Of a stretch of DNA of 64,000 nt, positions 25,288-34,824 are shown in pieces. Under the pieces are notes generated by a model. It saw nothing but the letters and a program-made list of their open reading frames with translations, was not told the DNA's origin and made no database searches. Position numbers and translations under genes: made by a program. The stretch lies in assembly GCF_037023755.1 (NCBI RefSeq), contig NZ_CP146100.1, forward strand, positions 2,668,501-2,732,500, read 5' to 3'. The stretch comes from Saccharopolyspora sp. SCSIO 74807. GTDB taxonomy: Bacteria; Actinomycetota; Actinomycetes; Mycobacteriales; Pseudonocardiaceae. The first letter of the stretch is position 1; each line of letters opens with the position of its first letter.

Positions 25288-25703
25288 GACGCCGCCGCCG
25301 GGTCGAGGCGGGAGCGGGGCGCGGACGCGATGGCCGCGCCCGCCCGCTGCACGAACAGGTTGATCTCGTAGGCGATCCGCCCGACGTCGGCGTGCTCGTC
25401 GCCGAGCACCGCCACGCAGGTACCGGCGTTCGCGGCGGTGACGAACAGGAAGGCGTGGTCCATCTCGACCACGGTCTGCCGGATCGAGCCGCCGCTGAAC
25501 CGAGTGCCGGTACCGCGGGCCAGGCCGTGCAGCGCGGAAGCCGTCGCGGACAGCGCTTCGGCGTCCACATCGGATAGTTCCGGGGAGGCTTCCACGACCA
25601 GGCCGTCCGTGGACAGCACGACCGCGTGCCGCGTGCCCGCGACACTTCCGACGAGGTCGTCGAGCAGCCGGCCCAGCTCGGTCGGCGCGCTCGTGTTCTG
25701 CAC
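25284..25703 (-). CDS. Roadblock/LC7 protein (CvnB-like)
   Basis: A 139-residue roadblock/LC7 domain: the N-terminal helix LGRLLDDLVGSVAGTRHAVVLSTDGLVV and the later FLFVTAANAGTCVAVLGDEH are typical. In Streptomyces, CvnB binds the GTPase CvnD and the kinase CvnA at the membrane. GTG start at 25703 with GGGAG 5 bases upstream. It lies 10 bases after the kinase gene and overlaps the next gene by 4 bases, so the three genes form an operon. Confidence 0.92.
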   Translation of the reverse strand: MQNTSAPTELGRLLDDLVGSVAGTRHAVVLSTDGLVVEASPELSDVDAEALSATASALHGLARGTGTRFSGGSIRQTVVEMDHAFLFVTAANAGTCVAVLGDEHADVGRIAYEINLFVQRAGAAIASAPRSRLDPAAAS

Positions 25704-25713
25704 AGGCTCTCCC

Positions 25714-28674
25714 TCAATCGTCGTTGCTGCCGGGGTCGTTGCTACCCGGATCGTTGCTGCCGGGATCGTTGCGGTGGCTCTCGGCGTCGGCGTCCGGACC
25801 GCGCGGATCGGCTCGGCGGCCGCGGTCGGTGCCGCGCTGGATGGCCGACATCAACGTCCACACCTCCTCCGCGGAACGGTCCGGGGCGTCGCTGCGTTCC
25901 CGGTCGTCCTCGGTGGGATGGTCGCGGACCAGTTCGGGGGCGATGTTGGCCTGCTTGCGGCGTCGGGGCAGGGGGACCGGCCGGTCCTGCTCCTCGGGCC
26001 GCGCGGTGTCGTCGGTTCGGTCGGTGCTGCTCGGCTCGTCCCGGCCGACCGGGGCGTGGCCGGTCGGGTCGGTGATCGCCTCGCCGGTGCCGCTCGCGTC
26101 CTCCTCCAGCGGCCAGGCGAACGATTCGTCGGTGGTCTCCTCCGGGGACTCCGGCGGAACGCGCGGCGCATCATCCGCGGCGGCGTCCCCGGTGGCGGTG
26201 CCTTCGGTGGGGTCCTCGGTCGGCCATGCCGCTTCGAGCCCGGTGTCCTCGGTGATCCCGGGATCCTCGTTGATCCCGGCGTCCTTGTTGATCCCGGAGT
26301 CCTCGTCGCCGCCGGAAGCCGGTTCCGCGTGCCCCGGCGCTCCGGAACCGCTCGGTTCCTCACCGTCCGCACGGTAGCTCTGCGTTGCCGGGTAGTCGTC
26401 CTCCGAAGGCGTGACGTCGGATGAACTGCTGATGTCCGAGCCCGTGCGGAACCGGTTTTCGACACTGTCGGTGGCTGGTGAAAAAGGTTGTGCTTCTTCG
26501 ACCGGTTTTTCCGGCGCTTCGGCCGGAGTCTCGGCGGCCTGGAGCTGCGTCGAACCCGGTTCGGCGGGCCAGGCGAATTCGTCGCCGGAAGCGGTGCCGT
26601 CGTCGGCGGCAGGGTCGCCGGGCGCGACCGGACCCTCCGGTGGCTCCAGCGCGGCAGGACCGGCCTCGACGGGTTCCAGCGGCGCGTTCTCCGCGCGCAC
26701 CCGCGGAAGCTGCGCCGTGCGCACCTCGCCGGGTTCCTGCTCCACCGGCTCCACGATCAGCTTCGACGGCAGCAGCACGACCGCTCGCACACCGCCGTAC
26801 GCGGAAGTCCGCAGCTCCACCGCGATGCCGTGCCGGGCGGCGAGCCGAGCGACGACGAACAGCCCGAGCCTGCTGTCCGAGCGCAGCGCCATCGCGTCGA
26901 ACTCCGGCGGGTCGGCGAGCATCGCGTTCGCCGCGTCCCGGTCCTCGTCGGACATGCCGAGCCCGCGGTCCTCGACCTCGGCGACCACACCGTGCGCCGA
27001 GGTGTGCGTGCGCACGCCGACCCGCGAATCCGGCGGGGAGAACGCGGTCGCGTTGTCCAGCAGCTCGGCCAGCAGGTGCACGGTGTCGGCGACCGAATCG
27101 CCGTGCAGCGCCAGCTCCGGCGGTTTCTGCACGTGCACCCGCGCGTAGTGCTTGGTCTCGGCGACCGCGCTGCGCAGCACGTCGGCCAGCTCGATCGGCC
27201 GGGACCAGCGGCGGCCGGGCTGCCCGCCGCCGAGGATGATCAGGTTCTCCGCGTTGCGCCGGGCGCGGGTGGCCAGGTGGTCCAGGCCGAACAGCAGCGT
27301 CATCCGGTCCGGATCGGTCTCCTCCCGCTCCAGCCGGTCGATCATGGTCAGCATCCGGTGCACGAGCGCTTGGCTGCGCCCGGCGATGCCGAGGAACACG
27401 GTGTGCACGCCTTCGCGCGCCTGCGATTCCCGCACCGCCGCGCCGACCGCGGTGCGCTGAGCGGTGTTGAACGCCTCGGCGACCTGCCCGATCTCGTCGC
27501 GGCCGTAATCCAGCCGCGCGACCTCGTGGGCGATGTCCACCCGCTCGCCGCGGCGCAGCCGGGCCACGATCTCCGGCAGCTGCCCGTCGGCGAGCACCAG
27601 CGCGTCGTCCCGCAGGCCGTTCAACCGCCGGGAAAGGCTGCGCGAGACCCGCAGCGCCACCAAGGTCGCCAGCAGCATGACGACCAGCGCGGCGACGCTG
27701 CCCACCGCCACCTGGCCGAGCCTGCGGTCGCCCGCGGCCAACCCGTCCGCGGCGGTGCGCTGGGCCTGCGCGGAAGCCAGCGAGCTGAGGTCGTCGGCGA
27801 CCAGATCGCTGGTGGTCAGCCAGTCCGCCACGTCGATCTCGGGCGGGGTGGCGTCCTCGCCGCTGCCCGCGGGCGTCCACGCGCCGCGCGCGACGATCCG
27901 GTTCTCCAGATCCACCAGGTGCCGGAAGTGCGGCGTCGCGAGGATGTCGGCGTAGTGGCCGGCCTGCGCCGGTGCCAAGTTCCGGGCCGCGCTCTCCAAC
28001 TCCAGGTGGTAGGACCCGGTGAACTGCGCGAACGCCAGGTGGTCGGGCTCGGTGAACAGGTCCGCGCGGAGACCGTCGGAGGCCAGCGACGCAGCTCGCG
28101 CCATCCGGTCCGCGGCGGTGAACAGCTCGCTGGCCCGCATTCCGCTGCGGGAGACCGCCGCGTCCGGGAACAACCGCGCCTGCGCTTCGAACAGGGCGGA
28201 GCCGGTGTCGAGGAACCCGTCGTAGTAGGCGTGGACCCGTGCCCGGTCGGTCTGCCCGCCGTCGACCTGCGCGCGCACCGCGGGCAGCTCGCGGATCACG
28301 CCGTCGAGCGCGCGCATCCGCTCGCGCACGCCCGCGGGGGCCGCCGCCGGATCCGCGGTGGCCCGCATCTTCGCCAGCGCGCGATCGGTCGTTTCCCGTT
28401 GCCGCGCAAGGCGTTCACCGGTGGAGCCGCGGGCGGTGAGCTCCAGCGAGCTGAGGGTGCGTTCCTTCTGCGCGGAAGCCAGCACCCGCATCGCGGGCAG
28501 CGACACGTCCCGCACACCGGAGGCGATGCCGCGCAGGTGGAAACCGTCGTAGAGGGTCAGGCCGCTGACGATCGACCACAGCACCAGCAGCGCGATGCCG
28601 GGGATCAGCACCACGCCGTAGAGCCGGTCGCGGAGGCTGCGGCGGCCTTTGCGCCAGTCGTCCAACTTCTGCAC
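25714..28674 (-). CDS. Sensor histidine kinase (CvnA-like) with a long repetitive tail
   Basis: One transmembrane helix near the N-terminus (LYGVVLIPGIALLVLWSIV), an extracellular sensor segment of about 250 residues, a second helix (VAVGSVAALVVMLLATLVAL), HAMP-like region, then a catalytic domain with N box (ELLDNATAFSPPDS), and G boxes (DRGLGMSDED, SRLGLFVVARLAARHGI). This is the nitrate/sulfonate-type CvnA kinase. The C-terminal 300 residues are acidic and low-complexity. The open frame reaches 28854, but the GTG at 28674, behind GGGTGGGAC, fits best (986 aa). No response regulator is present nearby; the downstream partners are CvnB- and CvnC-like. Confidence 0.92.
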   Translation of the reverse strand: MQKLDDWRKGRRSLRDRLYGVVLIPGIALLVLWSIVSGLTLYDGFHLRGIASGVRDVSLPAMRVLASAQKERTLSSLELTARGSTGERLARQRETTDRALAKMRATADPAAAPAGVRERMRALDGVIRELPAVRAQVDGGQTDRARVHAYYDGFLDTGSALFEAQARLFPDAAVSRSGMRASELFTAADRMARAASLASDGLRADLFTEPDHLAFAQFTGSYHLELESAARNLAPAQAGHYADILATPHFRHLVDLENRIVARGAWTPAGSGEDATPPEIDVADWLTTSDLVADDLSSLASAQAQRTAADGLAAGDRRLGQVAVGSVAALVVMLLATLVALRVSRSLSRRLNGLRDDALVLADGQLPEIVARLRRGERVDIAHEVARLDYGRDEIGQVAEAFNTAQRTAVGAAVRESQAREGVHTVFLGIAGRSQALVHRMLTMIDRLEREETDPDRMTLLFGLDHLATRARRNAENLIILGGGQPGRRWSRPIELADVLRSAVAETKHYARVHVQKPPELALHGDSVADTVHLLAELLDNATAFSPPDSRVGVRTHTSAHGVVAEVEDRGLGMSDEDRDAANAMLADPPEFDAMALRSDSRLGLFVVARLAARHGIAVELRTSAYGGVRAVVLLPSKLIVEPVEQEPGEVRTAQLPRVRAENAPLEPVEAGPAALEPPEGPVAPGDPAADDGTASGDEFAWPAEPGSTQLQAAETPAEAPEKPVEEAQPFSPATDSVENRFRTGSDISSSSDVTPSEDDYPATQSYRADGEEPSGSGAPGHAEPASGGDEDSGINKDAGINEDPGITEDTGLEAAWPTEDPTEGTATGDAAADDAPRVPPESPEETTDESFAWPLEEDASGTGEAITDPTGHAPVGRDEPSSTDRTDDTARPEEQDRPVPLPRRRKQANIAPELVRDHPTEDDRERSDAPDRSAEEVWTLMSAIQRGTDRGRRADPRGPDADAESHRNDPGSNDPGSNDPGSNDD
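25721..25774. repeat. 15-bp in-frame tandem repeat at the 3' end of the kinase gene
   Basis: Units TCGTTGCTGCCGGGG (25721), TCGTTGCTACCCGGA (25736) and TCGTTGCTGCCGGGA (25751), then a partial unit. On the coding strand this encodes (NDPGS)n directly before the stop. Confidence 0.92.
26246..26299. repeat. 18-bp in-frame tandem repeat in the kinase tail
   Basis: Three units starting at 26246, 26264 and 26282 with the core TTGATCCCGG, encoding repeats such as GINKDA, GINEDP and GITEDT in the acidic tail. Confidence 0.88.
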
Positions 28675-29127
28675 TACGTCCCACCCGTGTTCGCGGTGCC
28701 GGTGCCCGCGGCGACGTGCGACGCGGGGTCTCGGCGGCGCGGAACGCGGGCGCGGGCCGCGACACGGGTTCGCGGGGTGCGGCGAACGGAACTGGTGCTG
28801 CCGGGTGATCGAACGCCGGTTGCTCGAACGCCGGGTTTTCCGCCATGCCCCCATCCGCCGTTGTCCGCACGAAACCTTCGCGAGGTTAGCACACGAAGAT
28901 CAACTGCTTGTCCGCGGGAACGCGTGCTGCTCCGGTCGGCGCAACGGCTCCGGGATCGCGCTGTCGTCGACCGGTGATCGGCACGTGGAATCGACGAATG
29001 CGGGGCCCGGACCTGGAAATACCGCTGGAAGTTCGGGGATGCGCCGGGGGGCTTCGTGCTGAGCGCGGGAACGGCAGTGGGTTCCGGACGGACCGCGGCG
29101 CGCGGCTCGCGGTCCGTCCGGCGTCGT
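28675..29127. other. 453-bp intergenic region upstream of the kinase operon
   Basis: No gene seen. It should hold the promoter of the cvn-like operon (minus strand). It also follows the GH18 gene, which ends at 29128 on the same strand. Confidence 0.45.
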
Positions 29128-30123
29128 TCAGCCGGCGAAACCGGCCACGATTCCGGAGAACTCCCACGGCTGCTGCTCGGCGCCGCCGCAGCTGTCGGCT
29201 CCGCCGCCGGTGCACGGCCGGTCCCGGTTGACCGACCAGAAGGTGAACCGGCCGAGCCCGTTCTGCTTGGCGTAGTCGGCCATCTTCTGGAACGCCGCCA
29301 CGTCCACGTGCTCGCCCTGCTGGTCGGTGTTGCCGTTCATCGACGAGATGCCCGCGTGCGCGTAGGCGGCGGCGTCGTCGTAGCCGAACGACTGCTTGAG
29401 CAGGTCCTTGAGCGCGTCGGTGGTGGTGATCGTGTCCTGGGCCATGTCGCTGCCGTTGAAGTCGAACGGCATCTGCGTCCACACGTCGATCTCCGCGCCG
29501 ATCTCCGCGGCCTTGGCGATCATCGCCTTGCCGTTCTCGTTCGGGCCGGTCGTGGTGGTGCCGAAGGTGACGACGGTCTTGAGCCCGGGGTTGGCCTCCT
29601 TGGTGATCTTCAGCGCCTCGATCACGCGGTTTCGCGACTCGGGGTTTTCCACCTCGGTGGATTCGATGTCGATGTCGATGGCCTTGAGGCCGTAGGCGTC
29701 GATCACCTTCTGGTAGGCCCCGGCCAGCGACTGCGCGTCGGTGCACGCCTCGCCGAGCTTGTTGCCGCTCCAGCCGCCGATCGACGGGATGACGTCACCG
29801 CCGCCCGCGCGGATCTCCTCGACGGTGGCCTTGTCCTGGCCGTCCAGCGGCCTGGTGCCGTCCCATGCCGGGTTGCAGCCGCCGTCGGAAAGGATGAACC
29901 CGAGCGTGAAGTCCTTGATGCCGCTGGCCTTTTGCACCTCGGACGGTGACGGCGGGGAGCCCCAGCCGTTGTAGAGGTACGGCGAGGCGGCGACCGGGCT
30001 TTCCGCCGCCGGTGCCGGGGCCTGCTGCGCGCTCAGCGCGGGGCCCGCGCTCAGCGCCGCGGCGCAGGTGACGGCGACACCGGTGCCTGCCAGGGTGAGC
30101 AGGTGCTTGCCGAGCTTGCCCAC
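29128..30123 (-). CDS. Secreted GH18 (chitinase-like) protein
   Basis: The GTG at 30123 is preceded by AAGGAGG. A signal peptide (hydrophobic residues 8-32, then AQQAP) directs secretion. The catalytic motif of glycoside hydrolase family 18 is present as AIDIDIES at residues 149-156, with Asp150, Asp152 and the acid/base Glu154; the motif starts with A rather than the usual D. SIGGWSG (about 114-120) matches the conserved SxGG. The 331-aa length fits a single catalytic domain with no binding module. It could hydrolyse chitin, or beta-1,4-linked GlcNAc polymers in the wall. A candidate DasR-like site lies upstream. Confidence 0.85.
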   Translation of the reverse strand: MGKLGKHLLTLAGTGVAVTCAAALSAGPALSAQQAPAPAAESPVAASPYLYNGWGSPPSPSEVQKASGIKDFTLGFILSDGGCNPAWDGTRPLDGQDKATVEEIRAGGGDVIPSIGGWSGNKLGEACTDAQSLAGAYQKVIDAYGLKAIDIDIESTEVENPESRNRVIEALKITKEANPGLKTVVTFGTTTTGPNENGKAMIAKAAEIGAEIDVWTQMPFDFNGSDMAQDTITTTDALKDLLKQSFGYDDAAAYAHAGISSMNGNTDQQGEHVDVAAFQKMADYAKQNGLGRFTFWSVNRDRPCTGGGADSCGGAEQQPWEFSGIVAGFAG

Positions 30124-30197
30124 TGGTCCTCCTTCGGGGAGAGATCGTCGGCCACGGCGGGGTCCGTGGCACCGCGCACCTTCGCAGAATCCGAAAT

Positions 30198-30209
30198 TGG
30201 TTCGTACCA
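30198..30209. promoter_or_regulatory. Candidate DasR-like element
   Basis: TGGTTCGTACCA has the TGGT-N4-ACCA form of DasR-responsive elements. It lies 75 bases upstream of the GH18 start, in the expected promoter region. Confidence 0.4.
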
Positions 30210-30411
30210 CCAAAAGTAAGAGGGATCTGCTCCCATCGGCCGGTCGATGCGCCACCTCTTTCCCGGCCTGTATCGGACCTGGCCAGCGAATTGTTCGGTC
30301 CACATCGGAAAACGCGGAAGTGATCCGCGGCACAATGGGAAATTGCCCTTTTTCCCGGGCGGCGCCGCGGGTCGGGTGATCGGTGTCGGTGGCTCGTGGT
30401 TCCATCGGGCC

Positions 30412-33400
30412 GTGACCGCCCCGAAATCGTCTCCTGCGAAGCCCCCGGATAGCGCCCCGATGCTGGTCCGGCGCTCCGGTGGTGCTCGCGCGCCGCAGTG
30501 GGACGAGCCCGCGCGCCGGGTGCTGGACAACGACGGCGGATTCCTGCGCGTTCTCGGCGGACCGGGGACCGGGAAGAGCACGTTGCTGGCCGAGGCCGCG
30601 GCCGAGCGGATCCGGAACCGCGCGGTGCCGCCGGAGAACGTGCTGGTGCTGACCTCGGGCCGGGCGGCGGCTTCGCGGATGCGCGCGGCGATCACCGAAC
30701 GGCTCACCGATGGCGCCGGGCTGCGCACCGCGCAGGAACCGCTGGTGCGCACGGTGCACTCCTACGCCTACGCGGTGCTGCGGGCGCAAGCGCTGCGGGC
30801 GGAGGAGCCGCCGCCGCGGATGCTCAGCGGCCCGCAGTACGACGCCTGGGTGCGCGACCTGCTGGACGGCGACATCGAGGACGGCGCCGGGAACTGGCCG
30901 GAGCCGTTGCACGGCGCGCTGCCGCTGGAGGGCTTCGCCGGGGAACTGCGCGACCTGCTCACCCGCGCTTCCGAACGCGACATCCCTCCGGAGCGCCTGA
31001 TCGCGCTCGGCTCGCAGCACGACCGCCCTGAGTGGGTCGCCGCCGGACGCTTCGGCGTGCAGTACGAGCGGACGGTGTCCCTCGGCGATGGCGCGCTGGA
31101 GGCCGCGGCGCTGGTCAACAGCGCGCTCGGCGCGTTCGGCGGGGATTCCGGCCTGCTCGCCGATGAGCAGTCCCGGGTGCGCCACCTGCTGGTGGACGAC
31201 GGGCAGCACCTCGACCCGCAGCAGTACCGGCTGATCAGCAGGCTCGCCGGGGGTGCGCGGGAGTTCGTGCTCGCGGGCGATCCCGATCAGGCCATCTTCT
31301 CCTTCCGCGGCGCGGATTCCCGCTGCCTGACCGAGTCCGAGCCGGACCGCACCGAAGTGCTCACCGCGGGCAGGCGGATGTCCGCGGCCGTGCACACCGC
31401 GGTCGGCAGGCTGGCCGCGGGGCTGCCCGGCGCGGGTCCGCAGCGCGAGCTGAACCCCGCGGGTTCGAGCGGTTCGGTGCAGGTGCGGCTGCTGGGCTCG
31501 CAGGCGCAGGAAGCTGCGTGGGTGGCCGACCAGTTGCGCCGGGCGCACCTGCTGGACGGGGTGCCGTGGTCGGACATGGCGGTGATCGTGCGCTCCACCG
31601 GGCAGTCGCTGCCGGTGCTGCGGCGGGCGCTGCTGGCGGCCGGGGTTCCGCTGGTGCTGCCGGTGGACGACGTGCCGCTCGGCCAGCGCACCGCCGTCCG
31701 TCCACTGTTGACACTGCTGCGGTGCGCGGCGCGGCCGGAGTCGCTGGATCCGGACACCGCGGAGGCGCTGCTGTCGTCCTCGCTCGGCGGGGTGGACCCG
31801 TTGGCGCTGCGGAAGTTGCGGCGCGGGCTGCGCAGGCTGGAGACCGCGGCGAGCGGCCAGCGCTCCAGCGGTGAGCTGCTGGTGGAGGTGCTGCACGACG
31901 GCGACCGCCTCGCCGGGCTGGAAGAGGAGGCCGCGCGCCCGGCCCGGCGGCTGGCCGCGCTGCTCGCGACCGCGCGCGAGGTGGCCCACCAAGGCGTCGA
32001 AGAGGCGCTGTGGCGCGTATGGAAGGCCAGCGGCCTGGAGCAGCGCTGGCTGACGCTGTCCGAGCGCGGCGGTATCGCGGGCGCGCAGGCGGATCGGGAC
32101 CTGGACGCGGTGGTGGCGCTGTTCGAGGCGGCCGCGGAGTACGCGGACCGGCTGCCCGGCTCGGACATCACCGGCTTCGTGGACGAGTTGCGGCGGCAGC
32201 AGATCGCGGGCAGCTCGCTGGCGCCCTCCGCCCCGGCCGGGGACGCGGTCGCGGTGCTGACCGCGCACGCCTCCGGCGGGCGCGAGTGGGAAGTCGTGGC
32301 GATTCCCGGGGTGCAGGAAGGGGTTTGGCCGGACCTGCGGCTGCGCGGTTCACTGCTGGGCACCGAGCGGCTGGTGGACGTTGCCTCCGGGGTGGACGGC
32401 GGGGTGTCGGCGACCGCGCCGCTGCTGGCCGAGGAGCGCCGCCTGCTGCTGGTGGCCGCAGGCCGCGCGCGGAGTTCGCTGCTGGTCAGCGCGGTGCGCG
32501 GGGAGGACGAGCAGCCCTCCCGCTTCCTCGACGAGCTCGAGGGCGTCGCGACCGGGGAACAGGAGCAGCGTCCGATGCTGCGCCCGCAGCGGGGATTGGT
32601 GCTGGCCGAACTCGTCGCGGAGCTGCGCCGCGTGGTCTGCGACGGCGAGGCCAAGCCCGGCCGCCGGGAGCGGGCCGCCGCGCAGCTGGCCCGGCTGGCC
32701 GCGGCGGGCGTGCCCGGCGCGCACCCGGACGCCTGGTACGGCCTGCCGGAGACGTCCACGGCCGAGCCGCTGATCACCGAGGACGAAGCCGTCCGCGTCT
32801 CACCATCCACAGTGGACGTGCTGGCGAAGTGTCCGCTGCGCTGGATGGTGCAGCGCCACGGCGGTGAGGACGCCGCCGAACTCGCCTCGATCACCGGCTC
32901 GCTGGTGCACGCCCTGGTGCAGACCGCCGCCGAAGGCGCCGATCGCGAGCAGCTGCGCCGCGCGCTGGACGAGGCGTGGAAGCACGTGGACGCCGGTGCG
33001 CCGTGGTTCTCCCGGCACGAACGCCGGCGGGTGGAAGGCATGGTCGAAGCGTTCCTGGGCTGGCTGGCGACCTCCCGGGACGAGCTGACCCAGGTGGGCG
33101 TGGAACGCGACCTGGACCTGACCGTCCCCGGGCGGGAAGGCGGCCCGAAGCTGCGGCTGCGCGGCCGCGTCGACCGGCTGGAGGCGGACCCGGGCGGGCG
33201 GCCCGTCGTGGTGGACATCAAGACGAGCAAGTCGCCGGTCAGCGGCAACGAGGCGCAGGAGCACCCGCAGCTGGCGGTCTACCAGCTCGCGGCGGCGCTG
33301 GGGGCGTTCTCGGACGCTGGCGCGTTCACGGACGACGGTGACCGGCCCGATGCCGGTGGCGGGCCGCAGCCGGGCGGTGCCCGCCTGCTCTACGTCGCCA

Positions 33401-33606
33401 AGTCCTCCCGGGACGGGCAATGGACCGAACGAGAGCAGCCGGGCCTGGACGAGGACCGCTTGCGCGTGTGGCTGGACGTGGTGCACGACGCCGCGGCCTC
33501 CAGCGTCGGCCCTGCGTTCCTCGCCACCGAGAACTCCGACTGCCCACGCTGCCCGGCCCGGCCGAGCTGCCCGGTACATCCCGAGGGGCGCCAGGTCGGG
33601 CAGTGA
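30412..33606 (+). CDS. adnA: AdnA-like helicase-nuclease subunit (UvrD-like and RecB-like)
   Basis: Residues 49-57 form Walker A (GGPGTGKST). Motif II is [10 protein letters not shown], with DDxQ as in AdnA rather than the usual DExQ. Later motifs include [15 protein letters not shown] and [13 protein letters not shown]. The C-terminal nuclease domain has GRVDRLEAD and [10 protein letters not shown]; cysteines in LAKCPLRW and in the terminal [10 protein letters not shown] match the Fe-S nuclease pattern. AdnA and AdnB form the mycobacterial double-strand-break end-resection machine. The start at GTG 30412 (1064 aa) is probable; the frame opens earlier. Unusually, its partner is not adjacent but starts 2.7 kb downstream. 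Confidence 0.9.
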   Translation: MTAPKSSPAKPPDSAPMLVRRSGGARAPQWDEPARRVLDNDGGFLRVLGGPGTGKSTLLAEAAAERIRNRAVPPENVLVLTSGRAAASRMRAAITERLTDGAGLRTAQEPLVRTVHSYAYAVLRAQALRAEEPPPRMLSGPQYDAWVRDLLDGDIEDGAGNWPEPLHGALPLEGFAGELRDLLTRASERDIPPERLIALGSQHDRPEWVAAGRFGVQYERTVSLGDGALEAAALVNSALGAFGGDSGLLADEQSRVRHLLVDDGQHLDPQQYRLISRLAGGAREFVLAGDPDQAIFSFRGADSRCLTESEPDRTEVLTAGRRMSAAVHTAVGRLAAGLPGAGPQRELNPAGSSGSVQVRLLGSQAQEAAWVADQLRRAHLLDGVPWSDMAVIVRSTGQSLPVLRRALLAAGVPLVLPVDDVPLGQRTAVRPLLTLLRCAARPESLDPDTAEALLSSSLGGVDPLALRKLRRGLRRLETAASGQRSSGELLVEVLHDGDRLAGLEEEAARPARRLAALLATAREVAHQGVEEALWRVWKASGLEQRWLTLSERGGIAGAQADRDLDAVVALFEAAAEYADRLPGSDITGFVDELRRQQIAGSSLAPSAPAGDAVAVLTAHASGGREWEVVAIPGVQEGVWPDLRLRGSLLGTERLVDVASGVDGGVSATAPLLAEERRLLLVAAGRARSSLLVSAVRGEDEQPSRFLDELEGVATGEQEQRPMLRPQRGLVLAELVAELRRVVCDGEAKPGRRERAAAQLARLAAAGVPGAHPDAWYGLPETSTAEPLITEDEAVRVSPSTVDVLAKCPLRWMVQRHGGEDAAELASITGSLVHALVQTAAEGADREQLRRALDEAWKHVDAGAPWFSRHERRRVEGMVEAFLGWLATSRDELTQVGVERDLDLTVPGREGGPKLRLRGRVDRLEADPGGRPVVVDIKTSKSPVSGNEAQEHPQLAVYQLAAALGAFSDAGAFTDDGDRPDAGGGPQPGGARLLYVAKSSRDGQWTEREQPGLDEDRLRVWLDVVHDAAASSVGPAFLATENSDCPRCPARPSCPVHPEGRQVGQ

Positions 33607-33662
33607 GCTCCGGGCCGCGCGATCGCGCGTTCCTTTCCGCGGGTGAGCCCTGCGTGTAAGTT

Positions 33663-33686
33663 TACTTACTGAGTTTTCAGTAAGTA
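33663..33686. promoter_or_regulatory. Candidate operator of the agmatine deiminase-TetR operon
   Basis: Perfect 10-base arms TACTTACTGA (33663-33672) and TCAGTAAGTA (33677-33686) with GTTT between. It ends where the AGGGAG ribosome site begins, 13 bases before the ATG. The nearest TetR gene is the second gene of the same operon. Confidence 0.8.
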
Positions 33687-33699
33687 GGGAGTGCTGATC

Positions 33700-34824
33700 A
33701 TGCTGAGCCGTCGCTGCGCACTGGGCTGGCTTGGGGCCGCCTGCGCTTCGTTCGCAGGTCCCGGAACCGGTGCTGCGAGCACCGGAACGTCCGCGACCAC
33801 CCGGGTGCCTGCCGAAGAAAGCCGGGTGCCTGCCGGGGAAACCCGGATGCCTGCCGAGGAAACGCCGCACGAGCGGACCTTCATGGGCTGGCCGTCGCGG
33901 TACGCGCCGTGGGGACGTGACCTGCCGAGCGTGCGCGGCGACATCGCCGGATTGGCACGCGCCATCGCCCGCTTCGAGCCCGTCGTGCTGCTCGCGCGTC
34001 CGGACGAAGCCGACGACGCGCGTCGTGCCTGCGGCGGCGCCGTCGAAGTGCTGCCCGTTCCGGTCGACGACCTGTGGCTGCGCGACACCGGTCCGACGTT
34101 CGTGCGCACCGAGTCGGGATTGGCCGGTGTGGACACGCGCTTCAACGGCTGGGGCGGCAAGCAGCGCCACCCCGCGGACGGGAAGGTGGCGCGGCGGCTG
34201 CTCGAGCACTACGGAATCCCGCGCATCCCGGCTCCGCTGGTCACCGAGGGCGGCGCACTGGAAGTCGACGGCGATGCCACGTTACTGGCGACCGAGAGCT
34301 CCATCGTCAACGACAACCGGAATCCGGGGCGGTCCCGCGCAGAACTGGAATCCGGCCTCAAGGCCGCGTTCGGCGCGCGGAAGGTCATCTGGTTCCCCGG
34401 CGTGCGCGGCGCGGACATCACCGATTCCCATGTGGACGGTCTGGTTCGCTGCACCTCGCCGGGAACGATGCTGCTCGACCGGCCCGGGCCAGCGGACTCG
34501 GAGCAGTACCACCAGGCTCGCGCCGTGCTGACGAGCACCACGGACGCGGCGGGCCGGGAACCGGAGATCGTCGACCTGCCGCGGCCCGATCCGGGCGCGA
34601 TCGGCAGGCACGGCGAGGACTTCTTCGGCTCCTACATCAACTACTACGTGGCCGGCGGCGCCGTGATCGCGCCGGCCTTCGGCGACCGGGCCGCGGACGA
34701 CCGGGCCGCCGGTATCCTCCGGGAGCTGTACCCGGGACGCGAGGTCGTAGGAGTCCGCATCGATCACATCGCCGAAGGTGGCGGCGGTATCCACTGCGCC
34801 ACCCAGCAGCAGCCACGGCGATGA
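33700..34824 (+). CDS. Agmatine deiminase family protein, probably exported
   Basis: The catalytic residues are recognisable: WLRDTGPTF, the NGWGGK motif, EGGALEVDGD, DSHVDGL, and the nucleophilic cysteine at residue 366 in GGGGIHCATQQ. Agmatine deiminases make N-carbamoylputrescine from agmatine. The N-terminus (MLSRRCALGWLGAACASF) looks like a signal peptide with paired arginines, possibly Tat-dependent, which is unusual for this usually cytoplasmic family. Residues 35-55 are a three-fold 7-residue repeat (RVPAEES type). The ATG at 33700 follows AGGGAG. It overlaps the TetR gene by 4 bases. Confidence 0.88.
   Translation: MLSRRCALGWLGAACASFAGPGTGAASTGTSATTRVPAEESRVPAGETRMPAEETPHERTFMGWPSRYAPWGRDLPSVRGDIAGLARAIARFEPVVLLARPDEADDARRACGGAVEVLPVPVDDLWLRDTGPTFVRTESGLAGVDTRFNGWGGKQRHPADGKVARRLLEHYGIPRIPAPLVTEGGALEVDGDATLLATESSIVNDNRNPGRSRAELESGLKAAFGARKVIWFPGVRGADITDSHVDGLVRCTSPGTMLLDRPGPADSEQYHQARAVLTSTTDAAGREPEIVDLPRPDPGAIGRHGEDFFGSYINYYVAGGAVIAPAFGDRAADDRAAGILRELYPGREVVGVRIDHIAEGGGGIHCATQQQPRR
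33801..33863. repeat. 21-bp tandem repeat, three units, in frame
   Basis: Units begin at 33801, 33822 and 33843, each with the core TGCCTGCCGGGGAA or a close variant. They encode RVPAEES, RVPAGET and RMPAEET between the signal-like segment and the catalytic domain. The core recurs in the minisatellite at 36072-36256. Confidence 0.9.

Noticed and set aside
30124-32268. Long minus-strand extension of the GH18 frame
   Set aside because: The real start is the GTG at 30123 after AAGGAGG; the extension overlaps adnA in antisense and gives implausible composition.
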